A stretch of 64,000 nt of DNA. It comes from Verrucomicrobiaceae bacterium. GTDB taxonomy: Bacteria; Verrucomicrobiota; Verrucomicrobiia; Verrucomicrobiales; Verrucomicrobiaceae. This document shows positions 1 to 8,282 of the stretch, piece by piece. The translations under genes and the position numbers were made by a program. Every line of letters begins with the position of its first letter. The first letter of the stretch is position 1. The stretch lies in assembly GCA_021151605.1 (NCBI GenBank), contig JAGKWZ010000008.1, positions 13,697-77,696 on the forward strand, written 5' to 3'. The notes beneath the pieces are model-generated. The model was not told the origin of the DNA. It saw nothing but the letters and a program-made list of their open reading frames with translations, and did no database searches.

Positions 1-239
1 ACGAAGCGCCGCCACTTCGCCGACTTCCCCAGCCCGGGCGTCCAGATCCTGCGGATCTCCACGCCCTTCCACGTTTCCCGGACCGGGAAGCGCCGTTCAG
101 GATTGTCGTAGCCACGACTGGAAGCCACCGCCACCACCTCATGCCCAGCCTCGACCAGCCCCTGCGCCAGATCCGTCAGATGCTGCGCAGACGACACATG
201 GTCGGGGTAAAAACACTGGTTGAGCAGCAGGATTCTCAT
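1..239 (-). CDS. Glycosyltransferase family 4, N-terminal fragment (runs off window)
   Basis: A minus-strand frame opens at an ATG at 239 and stays open to the window edge, giving 79 residues. It begins MRILLLNQCFYPDHVSSAQ and continues with LTDLAQGL and GHEVVAVAS. This is the first Rossmann strand and helix of a GT-B family 4 (WbuB/WcaI-like) glycosyltransferase, including the usual 'yfpPD.vssaqhl..La..L...GHeV.V' pattern. The catalytic C-terminal half lies outside the window. It starts 8 bases after the stop of the GDP-mannose 3,5-epimerase-like gene and is probably co-transcribed with it. The donor and acceptor sugars cannot be told. Confidence 0.85.
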   Translation of the reverse strand, partial: MRILLLNQCFYPDHVSSAQHLTDLAQGLVEAGHEVVAVASSRGYDNPERRFPVRETWKGVEIRRIWTPGLGKSAKWRRF

Positions 240-247
240 GCACTCAG

Positions 248-1237
248 TTACAGCGACTTATTTCCCTTCACGATCTCATCGTAAATCCAGGCATAGGTCT
301 TCTCCATGCCATCGCGGAGGCGGACGTTGGGCTCCCAGTTGAAGACTTCTTTGATGAGTGTGTTGTCACTGCTGCGGCCATTCACGCCCTTTGGGGCATC
401 GAGCTTATAGCTGCGCTGGAGCTTCACCCCGGCGATCTCTTCTACGATGTCCACGAGCTGATTGATGCTGACCATCTCGGCGCTGCCGATGTTGATCGGC
501 TCGATGAAGTCGCTGTTCGTGAGCATCTGGGTGCCCTGCACGCAGTCGGTGATATACATGAAGCTGCGGGTTTGGTCACCCGTGCCCCAGATATCGATCT
601 CCAGCTTGCCGCTGAGCTTGGCCAAAGCGACCTTGCGGCAAACTGCGGCTGGAGCCTTTTCACGTCCGCCATCCCAGGTGCCAAAGGGGCCATAGACATT
701 GTGATAGCGGGCCACGCGGGCCTTCAGCCCGAAGTCCTCGCGGAAATGGCGGCACATACGCTCACTGAAAAGCTTTTCCCAGCCGTAGCCGTCCTCCGGC
801 AGCGCGGGATAGGCATCGGCTTCTTTAAGCGCCGGGACATCGAAGGTCTTCTGCTTGTCACCATTGTAAACACAGGCGCTGGAGGCGTAGAAAAAGCGCT
901 CCACGCCGCAGTCGCGCGCGGCCATGCAGAGGTGCGTGTTGATGAGCACACTGAGCATGCAGAGGGCTTTATTGTTCTCGATGAAACCCATGCCGCCCAT
1001 ATCTGCGGCGAGGTTGTAGAGCGTGTGGACGTCTTTCGCGGCGGTGTAGCATGCGGCCTTTTCCTGGAGGTCGAGCACGAGGTTCTCCACATCATCAAAG
1101 CGCTGATACCACTGGTCAAAGGGCTTTTGATCCACGGCACGAATGCGCGTGTAGCCCTGGGAGCGTAAATCTGCCACGAGCGCGCCGCCGATGAAACCGC
1201 CTGCCCCGCAGACGCTGATGAGTTGGTCTTTAGCCAT
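248..1237 (-). CDS. GDP-mannose 3,5-epimerase-like NAD-dependent epimerase
   Basis: This 329-residue extended SDR protein closely resembles GDP-mannose 3',5'-epimerase, the enzyme known from plants that makes GDP-L-galactose and GDP-gulose. Visible landmarks are the NAD-binding GAGGFIG (residues 11-17), ADMGGMGFI (about 79-86), the catalytic cysteine in SSACVY (C122), the YGWEK tyrosine/lysine pair (Y151, K155) and GGREKAPAAVCRK with its lysine (K194). HNVYGPFGTW and SDNTLIKE are also family-typical. All the residues used for base and acid catalysis in the plant enzyme are present, so it should be active. It would supply an L-galactose- or gulose-type donor to the glycan. A hairpin terminator lies just upstream, so this gene and the following glycosyltransferase probably form a separate unit. 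Confidence 0.85.
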   Translation of the reverse strand: MAKDQLISVCGAGGFIGGALVADLRSQGYTRIRAVDQKPFDQWYQRFDDVENLVLDLQEKAACYTAAKDVHTLYNLAADMGGMGFIENNKALCMLSVLINTHLCMAARDCGVERFFYASSACVYNGDKQKTFDVPALKEADAYPALPEDGYGWEKLFSERMCRHFREDFGLKARVARYHNVYGPFGTWDGGREKAPAAVCRKVALAKLSGKLEIDIWGTGDQTRSFMYITDCVQGTQMLTNSDFIEPINIGSAEMVSINQLVDIVEEIAGVKLQRSYKLDAPKGVNGRSSDNTLIKEVFNWEPNVRLRDGMEKTYAWIYDEIVKGNKSL

Positions 1238-1262
1238 GAAAATGAAGAACTAGGGAATAAAC

Positions 1263-1294
1263 AAAAAGAGGCGCGATTATTGAAATCCCGCCTC
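1263..1294 (-). terminator. Rho-independent terminator, minus direction
   Basis: On the minus strand the sequence GAGGCG pairs with CGCCTC (plus-strand 1268-1273 and 1289-1294). An inner GATT/AATC pairing lies across a short loop, and the stem is followed directly by five T residues. It lies between the stop of the GT2 gene at 1323 and the start of the epimerase at 1237, so it would end most transcripts of the long polysaccharide operon. Confidence 0.7.
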
Positions 1295-1322
1295 CGAACG
1301 CAAGCTGTGTTTCATGTGTCGA

Positions 1323-2072
1323 TCAACCATTAACCCTGCCCCAAATGGCTCGCCGGGCACGAATGCGCCACACATCACGGGCCATGCGCCAGGAATCCCG
1401 TAGCAAACTCACCTTGCCGCCGGGGACTTCATGCCAGTCAATAGGCACTTCTTGGATGTCACAGCCCGTGTCCAGCAGCGCCACCATCAGTTCCACATCA
1501 AAAGCAAAACCCGTGACTTCGAGCCTACTAGAGATGCGCTCGAACGCCACTCGTGGCACCAGCTTTAGACCGCACTGCGAATCATAGACAGGCACCTCCA
1601 GCATCTCCGAGACCAGTGTGGCATACACACGCCCGAGCAGGTGACGCTTCAGCAACCGCTCCACCCGCCTTCCGAGGATCTTGATCCGTGAGGCAAACTG
1701 CGCTTTGCCCTGCTGTCTCAGGCCCAGCAGTCTCGCCACCTCCGAGGCTGAGCATGAGCCATCCGCATCTACAAAGGCCAGCCACTCCGCGCCGCCATGC
1801 TCACGCCATCCTGCATAGACGGCACCGCCTTTGCCGACATTATCCGGCAGTAATTTCAGCGGCAGCAGGCACGGGAACTCGGCGCGCAGTTCGTTCACGA
1901 TCCGCTGCATCCGCGCCACTTCATCGGCATCGGAGCCATCCTCCACCACCAGCACGCGCACCCCCCCAAGCGCCGTCATTTCACGGCAAAGACCCGGCAG
2001 GAAGCCGCCGATACGCGCACTTTCGCGATAGCATGGCACGACGAGATGCACGCTGGGAGGCTCATGGGTCAT
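1323..2072 (-). CDS. Glycosyltransferase family 2 (dolichyl-phosphate glucosyltransferase-like)
   Basis: This 249-residue GT-A enzyme opens with HLVVPCYRES and ARIGGFLPGL. It carries ALGGVRVLVVEDGSDA near residues 35-48, the metal-binding FVDADGSCSASEV around residue 100, and KLLPDNVGKGGAVYAG. This layout is that of GT2 enzymes such as dolichyl-phosphate beta-glucosyltransferase (Alg5/DPG-synthase-like) that act on nucleotide sugars at the cytoplasmic membrane. No C-terminal membrane segment is obvious, so it may charge a lipid carrier or add a residue to the growing unit. The start ATG at 2072 overlaps the end of the next upstream GT2 by 11 bases, which implies translational coupling. Substrate is unknown. 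Confidence 0.85.
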   Translation of the reverse strand: MTHEPPSVHLVVPCYRESARIGGFLPGLCREMTALGGVRVLVVEDGSDADEVARMQRIVNELRAEFPCLLPLKLLPDNVGKGGAVYAGWREHGGAEWLAFVDADGSCSASEVARLLGLRQQGKAQFASRIKILGRRVERLLKRHLLGRVYATLVSEMLEVPVYDSQCGLKLVPRVAFERISSRLEVTGFAFDVELMVALLDTGCDIQEVPIDWHEVPGGKVSLLRDSWRMARDVWRIRARRAIWGRVNG

Positions 2073-2829
2073 GACGGAACCTTCTCTCGATCAGCCGCAG
2101 CGCCAGCAGCATTTCGGCGAGCACACGTTGCAGAGCATAATACCAGCCGCGCCATCCATCCCAGATCGTACCTTTGACGAAAAGCGTGAAAACCAGACTC
2201 GCAGGCACCGCCGCCCAGCAGGTGAGACGCAGCCTGTCCTGAAGTCGAAGCTTCGCCGGATCAGCAGCGGCGAGCTTCTCCGCCTCCAGCAGCGCATATT
2301 TATCCTGAGAGGAAAGCCAGCGCGTTAGAGGTTTGCGATCATCGTGATCGATCCTCCTCTGAATATGACCAAGCACGCCGGGAACGCTGAGGAGCTGCGT
2401 GTGACCATCCTGCACATAGCGGCATCTACTTTTGGCAAACAGCACGGCACGCGGCGGATACAGCGAGCCACGCAAAGCCTGCCCAAAGATCAGATAACGG
2501 AACGCGGCATCGTAGGCATCTGCGGCACCATCGAGCAGCTTCATCTCGTCTTCAAAGCCTGCGCCGATCACATAATCCGCATCCAACGCTAGCACCCAGC
2601 CGGAGCGGCAGGCATCCACACCGAAGTTCCACTGCGTCGTGTGATCATCGAAGGCACGGACTTCAAAGCGCACGTTCGGGAACTGCGCTGCAATCTCGCG
2701 CGAGGCATCCGTGCTGCCGCTGTCAAGCACTACGACTTCACGCGCCCAAGACAGCCGCGCCAGTGTGCGGGCGATATTGGGTGCCTCATTGTAAGTGAGG
2801 ACGAGGGGCGTGATGTCTTCGAGCTTCAT
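2062..2829 (-). CDS. Glycosyltransferase family 2
   Basis: This 255-residue GT2 begins MKLEDITPLVLTYNEAPNI, followed by VVVLDSGSTD and ALDADYVI as its DxD-type motif. The C-terminal part contains LTCWAAVPASLVFTLF and a basic RGWYYALQRV segment, typical of the WaaE/KdtX-like 'lipopolysaccharide core' GT2 subgroup that lies on the inner membrane. The frame could be extended upstream, but the ATG at 2829 is preferred because it overlaps the TGA of the upstream methyltransferase in an ATGA junction and matches where family homology begins. It probably transfers a hexose onto a lipid-linked acceptor. Specificity cannot be read from sequence. Confidence 0.85.
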   Translation of the reverse strand: MKLEDITPLVLTYNEAPNIARTLARLSWAREVVVLDSGSTDASREIAAQFPNVRFEVRAFDDHTTQWNFGVDACRSGWVLALDADYVIGAGFEDEMKLLDGAADAYDAAFRYLIFGQALRGSLYPPRAVLFAKSRCRYVQDGHTQLLSVPGVLGHIQRRIDHDDRKPLTRWLSSQDKYALLEAEKLAAADPAKLRLQDRLRLTCWAAVPASLVFTLFVKGTIWDGWRGWYYALQRVLAEMLLALRLIERRFRHDP

Positions 2830-3458
2830 GCCTTGGGTTTGTCCACACTGACGATCATGGTCATCCACAGCCAGGGCAGACGCCCGGCACCACGGAACTG
2901 CATGTTTTCGAAACCAGCCTCGGACAGCAGCTTCCAGAGAGTCGCGCGGCTCCAAAGCTTGATGTGGCCTCCATCCCAGAGAGGATCCCAATGCTTGTCC
3001 CAGCCGCCGGTGAGGGCGATGGCCAGGTTCTTCAGGTAACCGTGATAAGGCGTGGTGCAGATGAATCGTCCGCCTGGTTTCAACGCGGCAAAGGCCCCTT
3101 TTACATAAGGGCGCGGCGCGTAGAGATGCTCCACGACCTCCGTGCTTACGATGACGTCGAAGGGCTCCACATTTAGGTTTTCCAGGATGTGGTCATCGGC
3201 TCCCATCACTTCAAAGCGTGCGCCAGGATGAGAACGCCGCGCGATCTCGATGCCCGAAAGACTGAGGTCGATGCCCGTGACCTCGCATCCCTTCGCGAGG
3301 AATTGCCCGCAGGTGTAGCCATTGCCACAGCCCACATCCAGCACACGCAATCCAGGCTTGATCTCACCCACGAGATCAAAGACATGAGGCATGAAGTGGC
3401 GGTGCATGTGGGATGCCTGGGAATCGTGAAACTGGTAGTCGCTGCCTTCGGTGCTCAT
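2826..3458 (-). CDS. Class I SAM-dependent methyltransferase
   Basis: This 210-residue Rossmann-fold methyltransferase has the SAM-binding motif RVLDVGCGNGYTCGQFL at about residues 38-54. It also has GIDLSLSGIEIAR, the acidic strand VIVSTEVVEHLY and the post-motif FAALKPGGRFICTTPYHG. The closing TPYHGYLKNLA segment is found in UbiG/Methyltransf_23-type enzymes encoded in polysaccharide clusters. The starting MSTEGSDYQFHDSQASH resembles family members that methylate sugar intermediates. Start and stop are both ATGA-coupled with neighbouring glycosyltransferases, which points to O-methylation of the same glycan. The position methylated is unknown. Confidence 0.88.
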   Translation of the reverse strand: MSTEGSDYQFHDSQASHMHRHFMPHVFDLVGEIKPGLRVLDVGCGNGYTCGQFLAKGCEVTGIDLSLSGIEIARRSHPGARFEVMGADDHILENLNVEPFDVIVSTEVVEHLYAPRPYVKGAFAALKPGGRFICTTPYHGYLKNLAIALTGGWDKHWDPLWDGGHIKLWSRATLWKLLSEAGFENMQFRGAGRLPWLWMTMIVSVDKPKA

Positions 3459-4645
3459 GCTTGGTTGGATTGGGAAGAGGTAAGTTGATCGTAGAGCTTG
3501 AGCAGTCGTGCAGCCATGACTTCACTGCTGTAATTTTTAGCCGCCGCTTGTGCGCTGATGGAGAGTCTTTGCCGCAAGGCACTGTCTTTGATGAGCTGCA
3601 CGCATTCGCGGGCAAGGGCATCGGCATCATCCACGGGCGTGCAGATGACTGCGTCACGGCAGACTTCATCGCAAGCGAGAGCCACTCCTGGAGTCGTCAC
3701 ACAAGGCAACCCCGCAGCCATCGCCTCAAGAAGTGCGATGCCGAAATTCTCCGAGCGTGATGGCAGAACATAGAGATCAGCTCCAGCCAGAGCCGCCAGC
3801 TTTCTTGCTCCCGAAACATGCCCTGTCCAGATCACAGATGACTCGATGCCAAGCTGCTTCGATTGTTGCTGCAATGATTGCTGAAGCGCCACATCTCCAT
3901 CACCAGCTACCATGAGCAGCGTCTCCGGGCACTCGCGATGAACCTTTGCATAAGCCTCCAGCAGCACGGGCAAGCCCTTCTTTTCATCCAGACGCGAGAG
4001 AAACAATATCACCGACTTCCCTGCTGCCTGCGTCCATTCACGAGCCAGCGCTTCACGCGACGGGAGTGAGCTGAAGTTCGTGAGATCGATGCCCAGCGGC
4101 AGCACCACAGGCGGCGGAGTGAGCCCGAGCGATGCAGCCTCGGCGGCTTCCTGATCACTCGTGTAATGAATGGCCGCCGCTCGATTCAGCGCAGGTTTGT
4201 CGAGCAGGCCAAAGGACAGCGCCTTCACCCAGCGGCGACGATTCTTCATGCCCCATGCATTCAGCACACCGAGCGGACGCACAATATAGGGCACGCCAGC
4301 CAGCCGGGCAGCCAGCGCTCCAGCCATGGTGGAGAAAGAGAAGACTGTGTGAATGTGGATCACGTCATACTCTCGCGCATGACGACAAAGCCAGCGCAGC
4401 AGTGGCAGCGAAACTTTATAAAATTCCGTCTGCTTCGGGAAGTAGAAGACGCGGAAGCCATCCGCATGAGTCACGGGCACACCATGGGCAATACCACTGA
4501 TTCGGCACCCAGTGCCATCATCATCCGTGCATGCCACGTCAACACTCACGCCAGCCTGCACCAACGCTCGCGCCATCTCTGGCAGCGCCTTGCTCGGCCC
4601 ACCCTGCGAGGGCGAGAGAGAGGGGATAACATGCAGCACCTTCAT
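3455..4645 (-). CDS. Glycosyltransferase family 4
   Basis: This 396-residue GT-B enzyme begins MKVLHVIPSLSPSQGGPSKA, the classic GT4 opening with its glycine-rich loop. An N-terminal acceptor domain contains HIHTVFSFSTMAGAL. The C-terminal donor domain carries VILFLSRLDEKKGL, VWTGHVSG and the EX7E region ENFGIALLEAMAAGLP, whose two glutamates contact the nucleotide sugar. The frame stays open upstream into the preceding gene, but the ATG at 4645 is chosen because it overlaps the TGA of the asparagine-synthetase gene by one base (TGATG). It is a cytoplasmic, membrane-associated sugar transferase for the cluster glycan. Linkage and sugar are unknown. Confidence 0.9.
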   Translation of the reverse strand: MKVLHVIPSLSPSQGGPSKALPEMARALVQAGVSVDVACTDDDGTGCRISGIAHGVPVTHADGFRVFYFPKQTEFYKVSLPLLRWLCRHAREYDVIHIHTVFSFSTMAGALAARLAGVPYIVRPLGVLNAWGMKNRRRWVKALSFGLLDKPALNRAAAIHYTSDQEAAEAASLGLTPPPVVLPLGIDLTNFSSLPSREALAREWTQAAGKSVILFLSRLDEKKGLPVLLEAYAKVHRECPETLLMVAGDGDVALQQSLQQQSKQLGIESSVIWTGHVSGARKLAALAGADLYVLPSRSENFGIALLEAMAAGLPCVTTPGVALACDEVCRDAVICTPVDDADALARECVQLIKDSALRQRLSISAQAAAKNYSSEVMAARLLKLYDQLTSSQSNQA

Positions 4646-6441
4646 CAGCGAATTCCCAGACTCTTGAGGCAATGCTGGAGCACAAAAACGCTCCACTTTT
4701 GATACCAATTCGGCATCGACACGGGCGCACCAGCAGTGGCTTTTTTGAAAGCGTCCCCCCACTCGCTGCCGAGCCACTTTTGATACGGGAAGAGAAAGCC
4801 CCGCTTCTTCTGATTCACGACCCACTCTGGCACCTCTGGAACGGCATCCGTCAGCAGCGCTTTGTGTCCGCGCATACGCTGTGCCGCAGGGATCTGAGTC
4901 ACTTGCTCGACGAGCAGCCGGTCCACAAAAGGCACCCGCAATTCCAAGCCGTGCGCCATGCTCATCACGTCACTGTCACGCAGGAGCTGGTTGCGCATGT
5001 AGCGGGTGAGTTCGAGTGCGCTGATGACATCTGCGGTGGTCTGACCTGTCTGACCTGTCTGACCTGTCTGACCTGTCTGACCTGTCTGACCTGTCTGACC
5101 TGTCTGACTGCCTGTAATCCATGACGTCAGCGCCACTGCTTCTCTTTTCGAGAAAATCCCTCGCAGCGCGCCAAACGCATCTTCCACTCTCCCTGGAGAA
5201 CGCAGAAAATCCGCCAGCCGTCGGTGCTGCGGTTTGCCATACGCCAGCAGGCTCCGCAGGCCGGGGAATCGCCGCAGGATGGGATGCCAGCGCAGCATTT
5301 TCGGGATCTTCGTAAAGCTGGAGTAGCCGCCGAACAGCTCATCGCCACCGAGGCCGCTGAGCACTACCTTCATGCCATGCTCTCGGGCCAGTGAGGAGAC
5401 GGTGAAGGTGTTCAGTCCATCGATGGTCGGCTGGTCGATGTGCCCGAGGAAGCGCTCGAAGAGCCCGCGTGCCACTCCTGCATCCAGCCGCATCTCGTGA
5501 TGCTCCGAGCCGAAATGCTCCGCTGTACGGCGGGCGATGGCGCTCTCGTCTGCCGCCTCGTCATCGACGGCGATGGAGAAGGTACGTATGCCCTGATGCC
5601 CGGTCTCATTTGCCAAAGCCAGCAGCACCGTCGAGTCGATGCCGCCACTGAGAAAGATGCCCACAGGAACATCGCTGACGAAGTGCTGTCTAACGCTGTC
5701 GATCAAAGCCTCACGAGTGTGGGCCACAGGATCACTTGGGGGGTTCGTGGAGGAGAAGTCGAGCTGCCAAAACGGTCGGCACACAGGCTCTGCGCCAGAT
5801 TTCCAGATCACGAGATGCCCTGCATCCAGCATCCTCACTTCATTCACCAGAGTCATCGGCTCCGGCACCGTGCCTGTCTCGAAATAGCGCTGTACAGCCG
5901 TGGCATCCAGCGTGGGCTGGAAGAGGCCACTGGTGGTCAGCGGCCGCAGCTCAGACGCGAAGGCCAGCGAGCCTGCCGCTTCATGAAAATAGAGAGGTTT
6001 GATGCCGAGCGGATCACGCGCCAGCAGCGCCTGCTGCTTGTCCTCATCCCAAATACAGAAGGCGAACATGCCTCGCAGCCGCTCCACCATCGCTTCACCC
6101 TCATCCTCATAGAGGCGTAGCAGCACCTCCGTGTCGGATTGGGTGCGGAAGCTAATGCCGCGACGCTCTAGTCGAGCACGAAGCTCGCGGAAGTTGTAGA
6201 TCTCGCCATTGAAGCAAATGGCCCGGCGACCATCGCGGGAAACCATCGGCTGATGCCCGCCCGGCGAGAGATCGAGGATGGACAGCCGAGTATGCGCCAG
6301 CCCGATGCTGCCCTGCGGATTCAGCCAGAGCCCCGAGTCATCCGGCCCGCGATGATGCAGCGCAATCTGCATCCTAAACAGCCGCTGCCGCAGCACATCT
6401 GCGTCAGGAGAGTTTTTGAGGATGCCAGCGATGCCACACAT
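4645..6441 (-). CDS. asnB: Asparagine synthetase (glutamine-hydrolysing) with an internal TGQ repeat
   Basis: This 598-residue protein has the two domains of AsnB. The N-terminal glutaminase starts at Cys2 (MCGIAG) and keeps LHHRGPDDSG and FNGEIYNFRELR. The synthetase domain has the PP-loop LSGGIDSTVLL (residues 264-274) and GGDELFGGYSS. Residues about 446-467 are seven tandem TGQ triplets, encoded by seven perfect 9-bp repeats, in a loop just before the conserved LELTRYMRNQLLRDSD segment. That loop is normally variable, so the fold should tolerate it. In glycan loci such proteins are thought to amidate uronic acids or other acidic groups, and this one sits between two GT4 genes. A role in free asparagine synthesis cannot be excluded. 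Confidence 0.9.
   Translation of the reverse strand: MCGIAGILKNSPDADVLRQRLFRMQIALHHRGPDDSGLWLNPQGSIGLAHTRLSILDLSPGGHQPMVSRDGRRAICFNGEIYNFRELRARLERRGISFRTQSDTEVLLRLYEDEGEAMVERLRGMFAFCIWDEDKQQALLARDPLGIKPLYFHEAAGSLAFASELRPLTTSGLFQPTLDATAVQRYFETGTVPEPMTLVNEVRMLDAGHLVIWKSGAEPVCRPFWQLDFSSTNPPSDPVAHTREALIDSVRQHFVSDVPVGIFLSGGIDSTVLLALANETGHQGIRTFSIAVDDEAADESAIARRTAEHFGSEHHEMRLDAGVARGLFERFLGHIDQPTIDGLNTFTVSSLAREHGMKVVLSGLGGDELFGGYSSFTKIPKMLRWHPILRRFPGLRSLLAYGKPQHRRLADFLRSPGRVEDAFGALRGIFSKREAVALTSWITGSQTGQTGQTGQTGQTGQTGQTGQTTADVISALELTRYMRNQLLRDSDVMSMAHGLELRVPFVDRLLVEQVTQIPAAQRMRGHKALLTDAVPEVPEWVVNQKKRGFLFPYQKWLGSEWGDAFKKATAGAPVSMPNWYQKWSVFVLQHCLKSLGIR
5041..5108. repeat. In-frame 9-bp minisatellite, 7 full copies plus a partial copy
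   Basis: Seven perfect head-to-tail copies of CTGACCTGT (plus strand) occupy 5041-5103 and a partial copy CTGAC follows. In the asnB frame on the minus strand each unit reads ACA GGT CAG (Thr-Gly-Gln). Because the unit is three codons long, slippage changes loop length without breaking the frame. Confidence 0.97.
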
Positions 6442-6445
6442 GAGT

Positions 6446-7558
6446 TTAGGAGGGTAGCAGCTCGCTCAGAGCCAGGTGCAAGTAGCCACGAAAGGCCTGC
6501 TGACCGTAAAGCTTCACCACTTCACGATGCAGCGTCTCCGGCTCATACAGCCAGGGTTTATCATGCCGACGGCGGAAGAAGCTCAGCATGGCATTGGCGA
6601 TCTGCGCGGGATCACGTGGCGGGACGATGAAGCCGAGTCTGCCATGATCGATGGCTTCGGGTGAAGCGTCCGCATTTCCGACGAGGCATGGGCGACCACA
6701 GGCCAGGGATTCGAGATAGACGATGCCGAAGCCTTCTCCGGTGCTGGGCATGACATAAAGATCGGCGAGGCGGTAGTGGTCAGCGAGTTCGGCTTCAGGA
6801 ATGAAGCCGGTGAAGGTGACCTGCTTCTCCAGACCCAGTTCGGCGCAGAGCTGGCGGAGTCTTGGCTCATCATCGCCACGGCCGCCGATGATGTAATGCA
6901 GATCAGGCAGTTCGCGGACCAAGGATGGCATCGCCAGCAGCACTTGATCCTGGCCTTTGTAGCGCTCGCTGGCGGAGAGACGCCCGATGGTGAGGATGAC
7001 GGGCTGATCTGGCTTCAAGCCATAGCGTTGGAGTAAAGCTGAGGACTTCGGCCCTGGGGCGAAGTTTTCCTCCCGAAAGGTATCTGGCACGACGCACATC
7101 CGAGACATGGGCACATGAGCCTCGCGATGGATGACATCATGCGTGAAAGCACTCACCGGCAGGATACCTGTGGCCTGACGAAGGGCGGCGCCGAAGCTTC
7201 CTGCCATCAGCCCCCATGTCTCAATGCCATGCGCGGCGGTGAGACAGGGAATGCCGAGTCGCGTGAGTGGGGCCAGTGCCTTCATGAAATGCGGATGCGT
7301 GGCGAAGATGAAATCGGGTCGCTCTAGCATTGCCCACGCGAGTCCAGCAGCGGCAAAGACAGGCGTGTGCAGCTTCCCACGCCAACGACCAAAAGCATGA
7401 AGCCCGGTGTCTGGGTCTGACTGCACATCGTTCTTGCTGAAGATGCGTAGTCGAGCCTGCGGGTAGATCTCACGCAGCGCCTGCACGCAGCAGGCGGAGT
7501 AATGCTGGATGCCTCCAGTTTCCTCGATGCCGCTGACCCAGAGGTGGATGAATTTCAT
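6446..7558 (-). CDS. Glycosyltransferase family 4
   Basis: This 370-residue GT-B protein begins MKFIHLWVSGIEETGGIQHY with a GT4 glycine-rich loop. It continues with FIFATHPHFMKAL and CLTAAHGIETWG in the acceptor domain. The donor domain has VILTIGRLSASERYKGQDQ, YIIGGRGDDEPRL, VTFTGFIPEAEL and the EX7E-like GEGFGIVYLESLACGRP. All catalytic landmarks of the family are visible and the length is normal. It starts 30 bases after the DUF5989 gene and ends 4 bases before asnB, so it belongs to the same transcript. The sugar it moves cannot be predicted. Confidence 0.9.
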   Translation of the reverse strand: MKFIHLWVSGIEETGGIQHYSACCVQALREIYPQARLRIFSKNDVQSDPDTGLHAFGRWRGKLHTPVFAAAGLAWAMLERPDFIFATHPHFMKALAPLTRLGIPCLTAAHGIETWGLMAGSFGAALRQATGILPVSAFTHDVIHREAHVPMSRMCVVPDTFREENFAPGPKSSALLQRYGLKPDQPVILTIGRLSASERYKGQDQVLLAMPSLVRELPDLHYIIGGRGDDEPRLRQLCAELGLEKQVTFTGFIPEAELADHYRLADLYVMPSTGEGFGIVYLESLACGRPCLVGNADASPEAIDHGRLGFIVPPRDPAQIANAMLSFFRRRHDKPWLYEPETLHREVVKLYGQQAFRGYLHLALSELLPS

Positions 7559-7588
7559 GCGCTGCCGGATCTGCCAGTCATCACTGGA

Positions 7589-7786
7589 TCAGAAGAGCGT
7601 GTAGATGAACGGAGCCGCTGCGGTGCCTCCGAGGATGAGGAGGAGGCCGATGCTCAGCAGCACGAGAAGCAAGGGGATGAGCCAGAATTTCTTGTTGTGC
7701 TTCAGGAAGTGGACGAACTCGGAAATCAGACCGGATTGGCCGGACTTACCAGCTTGCTCAAAGGCGTTGTTTTTATCTTCACTCAT
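7589..7786 (-). CDS. DUF5989 small membrane protein (SxtK-like)
   Basis: This 65-residue protein has a charged N-terminal helix (SGLISEFVHFLKHNKKFW) followed by one membrane segment, LIPLLLVLLSIGLLLILGG, and a short tail ending in FIYTLF. That pattern is diagnostic of the DUF5989 family. Members usually lie directly downstream of a NodU/SxtI-type carbamoyltransferase, and SxtK of the cyanobacterial saxitoxin cluster belongs to the same group. Here it follows an SxtJ-like gene after 17 bases, in the order carbamoyltransferase, SxtJ, DUF5989. Function is unknown. A membrane partner that tethers or regulates the carbamoyltransferase is plausible but not shown by sequence. Confidence 0.85.
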   Translation of the reverse strand: MSEDKNNAFEQAGKSGQSGLISEFVHFLKHNKKFWLIPLLLVLLSIGLLLILGGTAAAPFIYTLF

Positions 7787-7803
7787 GGCGGATGGCTTGG
7801 GGT

Positions 7804-8244
7804 TTAGAATTGATGGAAGTAGCGGCGTGGATCAGTCGGCTGACCGGCATCGAGCCAATAAGTAGCGACTTCTTTGTTCAGAGTCTTGCGGATGGGCTTC
7901 TTCCCACAGGCTCGGAGGATCAAGCCGAGACCGGTGACAAAAATGTAGTAAACAGCAGAGAGGACGACATTCCCCATCACGAGGCCGATGCAGCAAGCGA
8001 AGCAATACCACACGACATAGAAAGGGCGGGCGATAGCGGGCAGGATGAAAAACAGCACCCCCAGGCCAGCACCGATACCAGCGACTTTCGCTGCGGTTTC
8101 CAGATGCCATTCTCCAGAGCTGTATCTGCCGATGATGAGCCAGAAGAGCGCAAGGCACGGGAAGCCTATGATGAGGCTTTTGCCAAACGTGCGACGCTCG
8201 GCAGTGTCGGGGTTCCAGTTTACTTCTTTAAAGGGATTGATCAC
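7804..8244 (-). CDS. SxtJ-family membrane protein
   Basis: This 146-residue protein has three to four hydrophobic segments: SLIIGFPCLALFWLIIG, GAGLGVLFFILPAIA, and FACCIGLVMGNVVLSAVYY running on into FVTGLGLIL. It ends in a soluble tail, KTLNKEVATYWLDAG, that is typical of SxtJ proteins. The start codon is GTG. SxtJ is named from the saxitoxin cluster, where it sits between carbamoyltransferase SxtI and SxtK. The same order is seen here with a 38-base gap to the carbamoyltransferase stop. The biochemical role of SxtJ is not established. The conserved neighbourhood implies it works with O-carbamoylation at the membrane. Confidence 0.82.
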   Translation of the reverse strand: MINPFKEVNWNPDTAERRTFGKSLIIGFPCLALFWLIIGRYSSGEWHLETAAKVAGIGAGLGVLFFILPAIARPFYVVWYCFACCIGLVMGNVVLSAVYYIFVTGLGLILRACGKKPIRKTLNKEVATYWLDAGQPTDPRRYFHQF

Positions 8245-8282
8245 GACAATTCAGGTGTTGGGGTTCAAGGATGCAGGCGGGT

